Positions 32,946 through 41,606 of a stretch of 64,000 bases of DNA are shown piece by piece (within the stretch, counting starts at the first letter, position 1; each line of letters begins with the position of its first letter). A program made the translations under genes and the position numbers. The notes under the pieces were generated by a model. It searched no databases and had not been told where the DNA came from. It worked only from the letters and a program-made list of their open reading frames with translations. The DNA is from CAYWKU01 sp964459325 (GTDB taxonomy: Bacteria > RBG-13-61-14 > CAYWKU01), in NCBI GenBank assembly GCA_964459325.1, contig CAYWKU010000010.1, positions 52,645 to 116,644 on the forward strand. Reading direction: 5' to 3'.

Positions 32946-33997
32946 TCGCCGGTCACTCCCTCCTTGTCTTGTCGCTCATCTTCCGGCTGTGGCATCGGCA
33001 CCCTTCCTATCCAAACGGCAACGCCGATTCCAACCACCGCCATCACGGAACAAAGTATAAAAGCATGTATCTCCGAGCGCATAATCATGAGCCAGAAAGC
33101 CGCCCCTCCGAGCAAAATACCCGCCACTGCGCTCATTATCAACACTCCGCGCACCGAAAGGCCCATCTTTCGCAACCGCAGCGCGTAATGGTCGGGGCTC
33201 CCGAACATTACAGGCCGTTTTTTTAACCATCTGATGAACATAACCAGAAAGGTGTCGAATATCGGAATACCGAGTATCAGTACCGGCGCCAGGTAAGCCA
33301 TATCGTTGTTTCGAGTATAGCTTCCTATCATCGCAAGTGACCCCAGCATCATTCCTATGAACAGGCTGCCGGTATCTCCCAGATATATTTTAGCGGGCGG
33401 CTTGTTATACCACAGGAAACCTATTAATCCACCCGCCAGCGCCAGGGTCAAAACGGCTATAGTGGGCCTGTCGTTCCACATAGCCACTCCAAACAACATG
33501 AAAGCCGCTATCCCCGCTGTAATCGACGCCAATCCGTCCATTACGTCTATTATGTTAAAAGCATTGCTCAAACCAACAAGCCACAATACGCTTATTAGAT
33601 ACGCCACTATCGGAATGCCCCGTATTTCCGGTAAGAACTCGAGTTGAACATATATTCCCGACTTCAATAATACTCCCACCGCCACCAGTTGTCCCGCTAA
33701 TTTAACTTTCGGCGATAAAAAGCCGAAATCGTCAATCAAACCCAATATCACAACAATTGTTCCTCCCAGAAGCAACCCGAGAACTTGCCGGTCAAATTCG
33801 TAAACCAGAGCCAGGGCAACTAGAAAACTCAAATATAACGCCAGACCTCCGAGGTATGCTACAGGCTCACTTTGTGTTTTGAGCTGGCCGTCGGGATGAT
33901 CAACTATCCCGAATCTTAAAGCGGCTTGCCTCATAATCGGGGTCAGATAAAGGGCAAGAAGAAAAGAAAGTATAAAAATAAGTGGATAAAGAATCAT
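32942..33997 (-). CDS. WecA/MraY-type polyprenyl-phosphate sugar-1-phosphate transferase
   Basis: The 351-aa integral membrane protein has about ten helices and the family's acidic motifs: GLIDDFGFLSPKVKLAGQ, NAFNIIDVMDGLASITAG (Mg-binding) and KIYLGDTGSLFIGM. It transfers a HexNAc-1-phosphate to undecaprenyl phosphate, the first membrane step of O-antigen, capsule or teichoic-type polymer synthesis. It lacks the MraY-specific context (mur genes), so a WecA-like initiating role for this glycan locus is favoured. Its stop overlaps the next start by 4 bp. Confidence 0.9.
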   Translation of the reverse strand: MILYPLIFILSFLLALYLTPIMRQAALRFGIVDHPDGQLKTQSEPVAYLGGLALYLSFLVALALVYEFDRQVLGLLLGGTIVVILGLIDDFGFLSPKVKLAGQLVAVGVLLKSGIYVQLEFLPEIRGIPIVAYLISVLWLVGLSNAFNIIDVMDGLASITAGIAAFMLFGVAMWNDRPTIAVLTLALAGGLIGFLWYNKPPAKIYLGDTGSLFIGMMLGSLAMIGSYTRNNDMAYLAPVLILGIPIFDTFLVMFIRWLKKRPVMFGSPDHYALRLRKMGLSVRGVLIMSAVAGILLGGAAFWLMIMRSEIHAFILCSVMAVVGIGVAVWIGRVPMPQPEDERQDKEGVTGD

Positions 33998-34002
33998 TTA
34001 TA

Positions 34003-35985
34003 TCACTCCAGTAGAAATATTTTAATCCTTGCTCCTTTTGCCAAAAGCTTTGTTCTATTTAGAAATTCTTTAAATATTTTTTCTTCCTTATCTGTAAGCA
34101 CACAATGAGAATAGCTCCTGTTCAGCCTTTCCATTTCCGAATTATTATATATTATATGAGTAAAACCTTTGGCTTTAAGTAATTCGTTCAGACTTGATGC
34201 ATTTTTTGCCTTACCTATCCATTTCTTTATCGGGTGCTGGTCATAAGCGCTCACCGGTTCATAGTCGCGCTTAAAGTAATATCCCCTTGTTTCCCCGATA
34301 AACAAAAGCTTAGTGCCTACCGCCGAAGTATTTCTTTTAATCCATGCGGCGGCACGGGTGTGCGGAGCGTGTTTTGCCAAATAATTTCTCGTAGATATGC
34401 TTTTCGTTATGTAATTTAAAGTTCCTCCGTAATACATTTCTTGAAATCTCGCCAACCGTCGGAGGCTTATTAAGGAAATGATGACCAGCGATATCATAAC
34501 AAGAACGGTCAAATATTTCTTTTTATCTTTCGGCATAAGCAATCCGCCTGTAAGGACGGCCCCTAAAGCCAATCCGGGATAAAAATACCTTACTATCAGA
34601 ATTGACCTGGACCATAACAGGTACATTATCAATATTGCTATAGCAGACCACCGCGCAAATCCTTTTCTGCCGAAGGCCCATATGACAGCAGCACAAATCA
34701 GTATTGCTCCAGGCCACAATTCAGCTCCTGCCCCAAAAGCGCCTTCTTGTAATAATATATCGCCGGGCAGCTTCCACAGTGTGGCTGCCCATCCGTATAT
34801 AGGCTCAGAGTCGTGTCTCAAGTTCATAAATCCGAATCGACCTTGAGAACCGTCTGGTTCAAATGCTGGGTAGAGTGGATTACCCCATACTATGAGGTTC
34901 CTAATGTACCACGGACAAGCAAAAAAGATAGTAACTCCTCCATACAGAATAAAGTTCATCGCCGATACTCGCGTAACCCTCGACCGCTTTATCGAACCGG
35001 CCAATACACCCAATGCAAGCACTACTGCGACCAACAACGCCGAATATTTGCAGCCTACTGCCATTCCAAGTAATATAGCCGATTCAATTAAAGTACTTTT
35101 TCCTTCCTCATCAAATATCCATCTTGCAAGAAGAGCCATAGCGCCCAACGTAAAAAAACACACTCCCAGGTCCACAGCACCAAGACCTGCCATCGCACCT
35201 ACTCCTGGCAATGCCGCGAATATCAGCGCCCCACATAGCCCCGCCGCTCGGTTGAACCAAAGTTTACCCATTGAATAAATCCATAAACACGAACCGGCGC
35301 CGAAAAGAAAATGTGCAAGTTTTACCGTCGATGCTTTTCCAAGGCCTATTATAGGAATGTAAATCAGATTAATGTTAGACGGTAGTGCATTATGAACGGC
35401 GAAAGGAAAGACATCTATACCATGCCTTATCAAATATAAATCTCCAAAAGCGTCGTGATAGTACAATGCATCGTAAAATATCTCTGGCATTATGACCCCT
35501 GTAAAAGCAACCATCCCTATCATAGAAACTACAATAATTATAATAATTTCAGAATAAGTAAGGTTAAATGAATAACTTATTTCATTATTAGTCTTCAGAA
35601 TTTCTATAATATCCGAATAGTCTTTAATCCCTAACAATAATCCTATAGCTATTAAAAAAACAATAACTGGTAAATATAATATATTTAATACGCCTATTAT
35701 AAATAGAATGACCGCGTAACATGTCGCACCCAATCCAATGCATGTCAGAATTGACTCAAGACTGTATGAAGGAGAAGCCATAATTTTTTCCATGAGCCGC
35801 CCAACAGACCAGAATGCAGCAATCGTAGTGGCAGTAATTAAAGAATCTCTTATCAGATTAAAAACTATCATGCTCAACTTATCGCTTGCTAATGTTACAA
35901 ATACAGCGACTGTAAGCATGAACAAAGCAACAAATAAGTAGGTTGTATTGTTATATATGAGTCTCAATTTAGTCCATCCATCCAT
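34003..35985 (-). CDS. Membrane glycosyltransferase-like protein (GT39/ArnT type)
   Basis: The 660-aa protein has a dozen or so hydrophobic helices in residues ~12-505 and a soluble C-terminal domain (~506-660). An early loop (MPEIFYDALYYHDAFGDLYL) carries the acidic residues usual in polyprenyl-phosphate-sugar-using enzymes. It probably moves a lipid-linked sugar onto a surface acceptor in the periplasm. The gene is AT-rich compared with the housekeeping genes. Its start overlaps the end of asnB by 22 bp. The family call is by topology, so it is moderate. Confidence 0.7.
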   Translation of the reverse strand: MDGWTKLRLIYNNTTYLFVALFMLTVAVFVTLASDKLSMIVFNLIRDSLITATTIAAFWSVGRLMEKIMASPSYSLESILTCIGLGATCYAVILFIIGVLNILYLPVIVFLIAIGLLLGIKDYSDIIEILKTNNEISYSFNLTYSEIIIIIVVSMIGMVAFTGVIMPEIFYDALYYHDAFGDLYLIRHGIDVFPFAVHNALPSNINLIYIPIIGLGKASTVKLAHFLFGAGSCLWIYSMGKLWFNRAAGLCGALIFAALPGVGAMAGLGAVDLGVCFFTLGAMALLARWIFDEEGKSTLIESAILLGMAVGCKYSALLVAVVLALGVLAGSIKRSRVTRVSAMNFILYGGVTIFFACPWYIRNLIVWGNPLYPAFEPDGSQGRFGFMNLRHDSEPIYGWAATLWKLPGDILLQEGAFGAGAELWPGAILICAAVIWAFGRKGFARWSAIAILIMYLLWSRSILIVRYFYPGLALGAVLTGGLLMPKDKKKYLTVLVMISLVIISLISLRRLARFQEMYYGGTLNYITKSISTRNYLAKHAPHTRAAAWIKRNTSAVGTKLLFIGETRGYYFKRDYEPVSAYDQHPIKKWIGKAKNASSLNELLKAKGFTHIIYNNSEMERLNRSYSHCVLTDKEEKIFKEFLNRTKLLAKGARIKIFLLE

Positions 35986-37811
35986 AATCCAAGCAAACTG
36001 AGGCTGAATAATCGCAGCCCATAATTACGCCTTCCTGAAATTTCGTCCGCAGTCCATTTTTCCACTATGTTTTTAGATAAATTCATTTTCTCAGCCGTTA
36101 AGTTCATAGCATCGCTCAAAAAAGAACGCAGTGGTCCACGAAACCAGAAATCAAGGGGGACATCAAGACCTCGCTTACTCCTATTAAGCACCTTTTTTGG
36201 AATTATATTGCGGCCGGATTTTTTTAAAATAAGCTTTCCTTCCCTGCAATTCATCAATTCCGACGGATTTAATCCTGACGCCCATTCAACGATTCTGTGA
36301 TCTAGGAAAGGCACTCTGGCTTCCAAACCGTGGGCCATGCTCATCAAGTCTACCTTTGTTAACAAATCACAAGGCAGCCAAGTGTTTAGGTCGCATTCCA
36401 ATGAGCATCGCAAGTCTCCTTTCTTTTCTATATTATTATAGTAGGGTTCAAAATGTGCTACTATTTCTTCGATTATTTCAGGTACATTTGTTCCAGGTGT
36501 CAGCTCACTGAGTTCCGCTGGATCCATAACTCGTACCGATGCAAAGTGAGCCAAAGGCCCCGGATAAGCGTTTAAAGCATCAATCGCTTTCGTCCACCTG
36601 TCAGCATTCGGAAAGCCCTCTGCCATTTTCCGATTAACCTTTCTGACCCATCCCGGTATTAATCGCCAAGCCGATGCGTACTGTGCCATTCGATATCTAA
36701 AATATCCTGCAAATAACTCGTCACCACCTTCTCCAGTAAGTACCACCGAAACTTCCTTTCTGGCGAAGGAGCTTAGTATGTATGTCGGTATTATAGCCGG
36801 ATCTGCAACAGGTTCTCCCATTCCCGCTGCTATTTTCAATATCATGCCTTCCAACTTTTCCGGCTTTATTAATTTTCGTTTGTGGTTTGTTTTGAATTTA
36901 CTGCTAACTATTTGAGCCCAAAAGGTTTCATCATATCCACTAGGCTCTTCAAAAGACACCTGATACGTATTCGTCTTTTCTTTACAATAATTAACCATCG
37001 TGCCAACAATGAAGCTTGAATCAATGCCTCCCGATAAGAATGCACCTAAAGGTACATCGCTGTTTAATCTCATTCGTACGGATTCATTGATATAATACCG
37101 CAGCATTTCATCTTCATTTTCTGATTTCGCAGTTATTGCATTATCTATACTCCACCATTTCCATTTTTTAAATCCTTCTTTGGAAAATAAGGCAGCCTCA
37201 CCCGGAAGCAGCCGTTTCACGTTTTTGAAAATCGTCCTATCACCGGGTATGTACTGTAATAATAGATAACTTACCTCGCCAAAATGGTCTATCTCAGGTT
37301 TTTTATCCATACCTAGTATCAGAGATTTAATCTCCGAAGCAAATATTAATCTATTCCCATTGAATTGATATACTAAAGGCTTTATTCCAATCCTATCTCT
37401 GGCAATAAATAACTGATGAATAGATGAGTCCCATATTGCAAAAGCGAACATGCCGTTTAACTTCTCTAGGCAATATATTCCCCATTTCTCATATGATTTA
37501 AGCAATACTTCCGTATCTGAACTAGTTTTAAATTCATATCCAGACTTTTTCAGTTCTTCACGCAGTTCGCGGTAATTGTATATCTCTCCGTTGTATACAA
37601 TCCATGATTTTCCATTAATACTGCACATTGGCTGTTTACCGGCGGCGATGTCTATCACGCTTAATCTTCGATGCCCAAGTCCCACATGTTTACCATAATA
37701 ATATCCTTCATCATCAGGTCCTCTATGCGCTAGAGATTTTGTTATGGCCTGAACTTTTTCTTTATCCACCTCTAAGCATCCATAATCGACTATTCCAGAA
37801 ATTCCGCACAT
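35964..37811 (-). CDS. asnB: Asparagine synthase-like amidotransferase (AsnB family)
   Basis: The start must be ATG 37811, giving MCGISGIVDYG, because the N-terminal Cys is the glutaminase nucleophile; an upstream in-frame start at 37874 would bury it. The 615-aa protein has the class II glutaminase domain (LAHRGPDDEGYYY; SWIVYNGEIYNYRELREEL) and the synthetase domain with the PP-loop VPLGAFLSGGIDSSFIVG and VLTGEGGDELFAGYFRYR. In polysaccharide loci such proteins may amidate sugars or uronic acids rather than make asparagine. GT genes on both sides favour that reading. Confidence 0.9.
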   Translation of the reverse strand: MCGISGIVDYGCLEVDKEKVQAITKSLAHRGPDDEGYYYGKHVGLGHRRLSVIDIAAGKQPMCSINGKSWIVYNGEIYNYRELREELKKSGYEFKTSSDTEVLLKSYEKWGIYCLEKLNGMFAFAIWDSSIHQLFIARDRIGIKPLVYQFNGNRLIFASEIKSLILGMDKKPEIDHFGEVSYLLLQYIPGDRTIFKNVKRLLPGEAALFSKEGFKKWKWWSIDNAITAKSENEDEMLRYYINESVRMRLNSDVPLGAFLSGGIDSSFIVGTMVNYCKEKTNTYQVSFEEPSGYDETFWAQIVSSKFKTNHKRKLIKPEKLEGMILKIAAGMGEPVADPAIIPTYILSSFARKEVSVVLTGEGGDELFAGYFRYRMAQYASAWRLIPGWVRKVNRKMAEGFPNADRWTKAIDALNAYPGPLAHFASVRVMDPAELSELTPGTNVPEIIEEIVAHFEPYYNNIEKKGDLRCSLECDLNTWLPCDLLTKVDLMSMAHGLEARVPFLDHRIVEWASGLNPSELMNCREGKLILKKSGRNIIPKKVLNRSKRGLDVPLDFWFRGPLRSFLSDAMNLTAEKMNLSKNIVEKWTADEISGRRNYGLRLFSLSLLGLWMDGLN

Positions 37812-37824
37812 AAGTATATAACCT

Positions 37825-38946
37825 TTATTCTTCTCTGACAGCTTGCCTGTATGCTTCCATCGTTTTACGCGCACTATCTTCCCACTTGAATTTCTTTACC
37901 CGATATTTTCCGGCATTTATCAGTTCCATTCGTAATTCTTCATCTTTTAATAATCGTAGTATCGCTTGTCCTATTTCATCGGTCGAGTATGGATTAAAAT
38001 ATATCGCTGCTTTATCTGCTACTTCTCTATGTACCGGTATATCTGAACAAGCAATGGGGGTACTGTTTTCCATTGCTTCCAATAATGGAAAACCAAATCC
38101 TTCATCGAATGACGGAAATATCATTGCTTTGGCGTTTTTATATAAAGCAGTAAGCTCATTTTCAGTAACATGTCCTATAAACTTAACTCTTTCTTCTATT
38201 TTTAATCTCTTTACCTCATTCTTTGCACCCGGAAATCTTTTATCATCGGATCCTGCGACAACAAAATCTATAATTATTCCTCTTTTGTTCAATAACATTA
38301 TAGCTTTAATTAATCCTTCTAGGTTTTTGTGAGGTCTGTGAACTCCAACATACAGAATGTATTCACGAAAGATATTATACTTTTCTTTCAATTCGTTTAT
38401 ATCGTTATTGCCTTCAACATCATTGGCAGGTTTGTAACCAAGTTGTATCGGAATTACTTTATTTCGTGCGTATGGAAATATTCGGAAAATAGATTCTGCT
38501 GTTGCATATGATGGAGTTATTATTCTTTCTGCCTTTTTTATGCCCGCACTATGAAGTCTTTTCGAAGCTACTCTTTTCCACCATCTACCACATGTAAAGT
38601 AATCTCTAAATAATATTGCATTCATATCATAAATATTAATAACAGATGTGGTTGATATAAATAAAGGTAAATCATACATTGGATAATGATATATGTCTGG
38701 CTCATACTTTCTTAAGTAACCGCTTATCATTATATGTTGTTTAAGACCCGCTGGCGATATATCAACATTCTCTATATATACATTATCCCTAATGTCACTG
38801 AATCTTTTTTGAGATTCACTGTTTGCAAATAAAATAAATTCGTCATTCTGAAAGAGATTAACCAACTCAGGTATCAGACCTGTGAGATATCTCGTCACCC
38901 CGCTCATAACATATCCGGCCAGTCTTGTATCTATTATAATCCGCAT
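37825..38946 (-). CDS. Glycosyltransferase (GT-B, family 1/4)
   Basis: The 373-aa product shows the donor-site hallmarks of GT4 enzymes: ILYVGVHRPHKNLEGLIKA, VKFIGHVTENELTALYKNAK, IFPSFDEGFGFPLLEAMENS and PIACSDIPVHREVADKAA. The N-terminal half (IIIDTRLAGYVMSGVTRYLT) is the acceptor domain. It sits in the AT-richest part of the locus, 13 bp upstream of the asnB start on the same strand. Sugar specificity is unknown. Confidence 0.88.
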   Translation of the reverse strand: MRIIIDTRLAGYVMSGVTRYLTGLIPELVNLFQNDEFILFANSESQKRFSDIRDNVYIENVDISPAGLKQHIMISGYLRKYEPDIYHYPMYDLPLFISTTSVINIYDMNAILFRDYFTCGRWWKRVASKRLHSAGIKKAERIITPSYATAESIFRIFPYARNKVIPIQLGYKPANDVEGNNDINELKEKYNIFREYILYVGVHRPHKNLEGLIKAIMLLNKRGIIIDFVVAGSDDKRFPGAKNEVKRLKIEERVKFIGHVTENELTALYKNAKAMIFPSFDEGFGFPLLEAMENSTPIACSDIPVHREVADKAAIYFNPYSTDEIGQAILRLLKDEELRMELINAGKYRVKKFKWEDSARKTMEAYRQAVREE

Positions 38947-38964
38947 ATACTTTTAAATACGATT

Positions 38965-39690
38965 TCATAAACCTTTCATATATTTGGCCTTATTCATTCT
39001 TCCCCAAGTTCTTACAATACTGAATATTAGTGCTGCACCTCCCCAAATCACTATCACTCGCAATAGTATACCCACGCTTCCGAAAATTGTAAAGATGCTT
39101 ATCACAAGATACTGGTCGGGCAAAGAAAATGAAAGAAAATAAGCATGTTTCCTAATAATTTTGTAAATTCTATCCGTACATAAACCGTTTATTTCTGCAT
39201 TATGCAGAATCTCATCTTCATCAATTAGTCTCCTGGGCCTTGCATAATACAAAAACATGCTGCTAACGGATAAAAAGTAAGCAGTAAATCCCAAGTACCA
39301 TACTGAACCATTTTCTATATTCTCTGAAGCACCTATTGACAAACTAAAGTATATAGCAAAAACCTTTATCACATCTGTAGTAAGATCAAGCCACGCTCCT
39401 CTTTCCGACGACAGGCCTTTTGTCCTGGCCAATTGTCCATCGACACAATCTAGTATAAAACTTATTTGAATTAGCACTCCGCCAGCAACTAAAAAAGCCC
39501 AACTTCCCTTTACAAAACACAAAGATGCTATTAAAGCAATTGTAAATGATATTAATGTAATCTCATTAGGTGTAATATTTGATACTTTTAATACGTTTAC
39601 AATTCGTATTGCTATTCTTGCAGCAAATACATTCGTCCACCAACTATCGTGTGACTTTTTAATATTTTTATAATTGCTTCTGCCACCCAA
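38965..39690 (-). CDS. CDP-alcohol phosphatidyltransferase-family membrane enzyme
   Basis: The 241-aa integral membrane protein carries the CDP-alcohol phosphotransferase signature: DGQLARTKGLSSERGAWLDL followed by TTD, i.e. DGxxAR-x8-GxxxDxxxD with all acidic residues present. Such enzymes displace CMP from a CDP-alcohol with a second alcohol. The neighbouring nucleotidyltransferase (1 bp away) likely makes the CDP-alcohol, so together they would form a phosphodiester-linked head group or inositol-type product. The alcohol is unknown. Confidence 0.87.
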   Translation of the reverse strand: MGGRSNYKNIKKSHDSWWTNVFAARIAIRIVNVLKVSNITPNEITLISFTIALIASLCFVKGSWAFLVAGGVLIQISFILDCVDGQLARTKGLSSERGAWLDLTTDVIKVFAIYFSLSIGASENIENGSVWYLGFTAYFLSVSSMFLYYARPRRLIDEDEILHNAEINGLCTDRIYKIIRKHAYFLSFSLPDQYLVISIFTIFGSVGILLRVIVIWGGAALIFSIVRTWGRMNKAKYMKGL

Positions 39691-39691
39691 C

Positions 39692-40441
39692 TTATCTGTT
39701 CCTCGTCATTATCCGAATTGCCGGCCATATTCGCTTTCTTGCTTCATGTATATCTTCTGGTGTGTCAATTTCAATCCAAGGAAGTCCATTCGTACTTACC
39801 GCTTTTATTGTAATTCTGTTACATATTTTATTGAATGCTTCCTCATACCATCCATCCAAATCGTCATTTTGAACAAATTCCTGTATCACCGTGAACAATT
39901 CTCTCGCACCTACTTCTCCAAATTTTGCCACGCCGATAAATTCTCCACTTGCTTTGGATGGCTCCATAGTCTTGTTTATCTCTTTAAGCCTTCCTTTTTG
40001 CAATAGAACTTTCATTTCTTCCTCACCTAATCTTTTGTAATCATCTACGCATATCGCTTCCGAAGCCTCATCTTCTATTATATTTCTTAGAATTTCCGGA
40101 TGCAGTAAATCATCCGAATTAATTAAAAGGAATCCTCCTTTCGCGACTTCTTTTGCAAGGTACAAGGAATATATGTTATTAGTTGTATCCCATCGATTGT
40201 TAAATATATATTTTATTGATGCCTTATTCTTATAATTATCTCCAAATGCATTGTATATAGTATGACCAGCGTATCCTGTAATTATGTATATATCTTTTAT
40301 ATTGTTACTTACAAAACAATTGAGTTGCTTTTCCATAAGAGATGAGCCTCCAACTTCCAAAAGACCTTTCGGCATATTTATTGCGACCTCTTTTAACCTA
40401 AATCCTCTCCCCGCTGCCAATATAACACCGACACAGCTCAT
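39692..40441 (-). CDS. CTP-dependent sugar/alcohol-phosphate nucleotidyltransferase
   Basis: The 249-aa protein starts with the nucleotidyltransferase motif VILAAGRGFRLKEVAINMPK, then GLLEVGGSSLMEKQLN, NNRWDTTNNIYSLYLAKEVA and LINSDDLLHPEI (metal site). This pattern fits LicC-type phosphocholine and inositol-1-phosphate cytidylyltransferases more than hexose-1-P thymidylyltransferases. It lies 1 bp from a CDP-alcohol transferase. In archaea and thermophiles the two activities occur fused (IPCT-DIPPS); here they are separate genes. Substrate unproven. Confidence 0.83.
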   Translation of the reverse strand: MSCVGVILAAGRGFRLKEVAINMPKGLLEVGGSSLMEKQLNCFVSNNIKDIYIITGYAGHTIYNAFGDNYKNKASIKYIFNNRWDTTNNIYSLYLAKEVAKGGFLLINSDDLLHPEILRNIIEDEASEAICVDDYKRLGEEEMKVLLQKGRLKEINKTMEPSKASGEFIGVAKFGEVGARELFTVIQEFVQNDDLDGWYEEAFNKICNRITIKAVSTNGLPWIEIDTPEDIHEARKRIWPAIRIMTRNR

Positions 40442-40487
40442 TAACCGCCCCTAACCGGTCTTTCGAAACGTCACTTTTTTAAATAGA

Positions 40488-41600
40488 TTAATCTGCTATT
40501 CCTCGATTTCTTAGTTCTGAGTAAGCTTTTTCAAACAAGTCCTCGCTGGTCACTTGCTCGATCCATGCCGTCAACTCAGATATGCCGTTATTTATGTCGA
40601 TCTCAGGCTCAATAGAGAGTCTTTCTTTCATCTTGGAAATATCGGCCATGCAATGGCGTATATCACCCTTCCTGTATTTATTTGTAATTTCCGGTATTAC
40701 ATCTCCTTTCATAGTCGAAGCCAAAAAATCTACCATATTATTTATAGTAACGGCTTTTGAAGTGCCGACGTTCATAACTTCAGCGACTCTCGTTTTCTCT
40801 TCGAGTACCTTCTTACATATTCTTGCAACATCCTTTACATGAATAAAATCCCGAGATTGCTTTCCATCCTCAAAAATTATCGGCGGCCTGCCATGTTTAA
40901 TGCGAGAGGCGAAAATGGCGACAACTCCGGTATAAGGATTTGAAAGGGACTGGCGGGCACCGTAAACATTAAAAAATCGCAATACAGTAACTGGCCAGTG
41001 ATGGGTCTCCCCCGCCGTCAACGTAATTTGTTCCTGCGACAGCTTGGTGACCGCGTATACACTCGTGGGAGCAGGTGTAGAGACCTCTCCGGTCGGCACG
41101 GAAAACACAAACTTACCACAATACGGGCAACGCGGCTCCCACAAACAATTATTAATGTCCTCCATGGCGCGTGCTCCAGGTCTGACCACTCCATGCTCAT
41201 CGCAAAAACCGTCCCCTTCCCCGTAAACCGACATGCTTCCAGCCACTATCAACCTTGCAATATCGGGCTTTTTCTCGATCAAAGCCTGTATAAGGTTCGC
41301 CGTACCCGCTGAGTTTACATCAACATATCTAACGGGCTCATACTGGCTTTGCCCCACTCCTACAACCGCTGCGAAATGATAAATCGCTTCCATTCCATCC
41401 ACACAACGTTTTACTGTCAGCAAATCCCTCACATCTCCACGGATAAACTCTGCTTCCTTGTTTAGATATTCCGGCGCTTTACCCCCATGAACCTGAGGGT
41501 CAAGGTTGTCCAGAATCCGCACAAAATGGCCCCCTTCCACCAGCAGATCAACAAGGTGACTTCCTATAAAACCGGCCCCACCTGTGATTAATACCTTCAA
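40488..41600 (-). CDS. NAD-dependent sugar epimerase/dehydratase (extended SDR)
   Basis: The 370-aa protein has the extended SDR cofactor motif TGGAGFIGSHLVDLL and catalytic SVYAVTKLSQEQ (YxxxK). Between them lies an insertion with a CPYCGKF pair (EPRCPYCGKFVFSVPTGE), seen in the dTDP-L-rhamnose 4-epimerase-like subgroup. It would convert a nucleotide-sugar for the glycan built by this locus. It is 47 bp upstream of the nucleotidyltransferase and 6 bp downstream of the radical SAM gene, on the same strand. Confidence 0.88.
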   Translation of the reverse strand: MKVLITGGAGFIGSHLVDLLVEGGHFVRILDNLDPQVHGGKAPEYLNKEAEFIRGDVRDLLTVKRCVDGMEAIYHFAAVVGVGQSQYEPVRYVDVNSAGTANLIQALIEKKPDIARLIVAGSMSVYGEGDGFCDEHGVVRPGARAMEDINNCLWEPRCPYCGKFVFSVPTGEVSTPAPTSVYAVTKLSQEQITLTAGETHHWPVTVLRFFNVYGARQSLSNPYTGVVAIFASRIKHGRPPIIFEDGKQSRDFIHVKDVARICKKVLEEKTRVAEVMNVGTSKAVTINNMVDFLASTMKGDVIPEITNKYRKGDIRHCMADISKMKERLSIEPEIDINNGISELTAWIEQVTSEDLFEKAYSELRNRGIAD

Positions 41601-41606
41601 ACAGTA

